64,000 bases of DNA from Paludibacteraceae bacterium (GTDB lineage: Bacteria > Bacteroidota > Bacteroidia > Bacteroidales > Paludibacteraceae): NCBI GenBank assembly GCA_017550335.1, contig JAFZPM010000032.1:62001-126000 (forward strand). The letters run 5' to 3'. Positions 63,633-64,000 of the stretch are shown in pieces (the first letter of the stretch is position 1; each line of letters starts with the position of its first letter). Both the position numbers and the translations under genes were made by a program. The notes under the pieces are model-generated. The model saw nothing but the letters and a program-made list of their open reading frames with translations, ran no database searches and was not told where the DNA came from.

Positions 63633-64000
63633 ATGCAATTACCTACTCAATTCGAAGACTCGATGAAGGCTGCCTTGGGCGGCGAATATGACGCTTTCCG
63701 CGCGGCCTTGGATCAAGACCCGCAGGTGAGCATCCGCATCAACACAAGGAAGCTTTCCGCCCCGACGAAGGGTGCGGAGGTGCCTTGGTGCGCCACCGGC
63801 CAATACCTGGACAAACGTCCCTCCTTCACGCTGGACCCGCTGTTGCATGCGGGCTGCTACTACGTGCAGGAGGCAAGCTCCATGTTCGTCGAGCAGGTCT
63901 ACCGCCAATTCATCGATACGGAGGCGCCCGTCGTGTTGGACCTCTGCGCCGCACCGGGTGGCAAATCGACCCACCTGGCTTCGCTCTTGGATGGCAAAGG
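63633..64000 (+). CDS. RsmB/RsmF-type rRNA cytosine methyltransferase (partial)
   Basis: 122 residues before the window end. It opens MQLPTQFEDSMKAALGGEYD, and the SAM motif VLDLCAAPGGKSTHLASLL is diagnostic of the NOL1/NOP2/Sun family. The preceding YYVQEASSMFVEQV also matches. The catalytic cysteines lie beyond the edge. It methylates cytosine-5 in rRNA, but the exact base cannot be decided from the N-terminus. Confidence 0.9.
   Translation, partial: MQLPTQFEDSMKAALGGEYDAFRAALDQDPQVSIRINTRKLSAPTKGAEVPWCATGQYLDKRPSFTLDPLLHAGCYYVQEASSMFVEQVYRQFIDTEAPVVLDLCAAPGGKSTHLASLLDGK

Overview
The window looks like a Bacteroidales chromosome. Many genes are preceded by the Bacteroidetes promoter pattern (TTTG, 19-21 bp, TAnnTTTG). 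The gene content fits too: TonB-dependent receptors, SPII lipoproteins, PPi-dependent phosphofructokinase, a two-gene TatAC, and DUF4625, DUF3791 and DUF2149 proteins. Genus cannot be fixed from the sequence alone. No rRNA, CRISPR array, insertion sequence or canonical tRNA was seen.

Layout. 1-7.3 kb: tatC (cut by the window edge) and tatA, then an operon read leftwards: TonB receptor, DUF362 lipoprotein, membrane polyferredoxin with an internal twin-arginine motif, and a twin-arginine 4Fe-4S aldo/keto reductase lipoprotein. 7.5-8 kb: a small DUF3791 pair. 8-18.2 kb: a five-gene restriction operon (SNF2-type helicase, DUF4391, DUF1016/PDDEXK nuclease, type III Mod, type III Res). Mod is interrupted at an 8-base G tract and looks like a phase-variable gene caught in the OFF state. 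18.4-20.3 kb: a tRNA-like 69-nt structure, a beta-propeller-like protein and an Lrp/AsnC regulator. 20.7-28.3 kb: gltB, gltD and asnB (nitrogen assimilation), closed by a strong terminator.

28.4-31.4 kb is a scarred stretch. An orphan DUF2149 gene with a possible MotA/TolQ tail, an AAA ATPase plus TOPRIM-like pair, and a TetR N-terminus joined to the end of an outer-membrane barrel lie side by side. 31.5-35.1 kb: a probable metal (zinc-type) uptake locus with a ZnuD-like receptor, two DUF4625 lipoproteins (one with a Glu-His tail) and a small Cys/His membrane protein. 35.3-41.6 kb: a four-gene Wadjet (JetABCD) anti-plasmid system. 41.6-43.5 kb: an HNH endonuclease overlapping a methyltransferase-HIT fusion, the best candidate for an undescribed system. 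43.6-45.5 kb: small hypothetical and lipoprotein genes.

45.7-53.8 kb is mostly housekeeping: glmS, a nuclease lipoprotein, mtaB, an M48 protease, an RlmI-like methyltransferase, pth and L25. 54-54.6 kb: a YafQ/RHH toxin-antitoxin pair with a clear promoter and operator. 54.8-58.2 kb: secreted and lipoproteins, including a zincin-like HExxHxxH lipoprotein. 58.7-60.3 kb: PPi-phosphofructokinase. 60.4-62 kb: tandem paralogous outer-membrane proteins. 62.2-63.4 kb: a Fic protein with a repeat linker. The window ends inside an RsmB/RsmF-type rRNA methyltransferase.

Four defence-type modules fall between 8 and 43.5 kb, interleaved with metabolic and uptake genes, so this is an accessory hotspot in an otherwise core chromosome segment.
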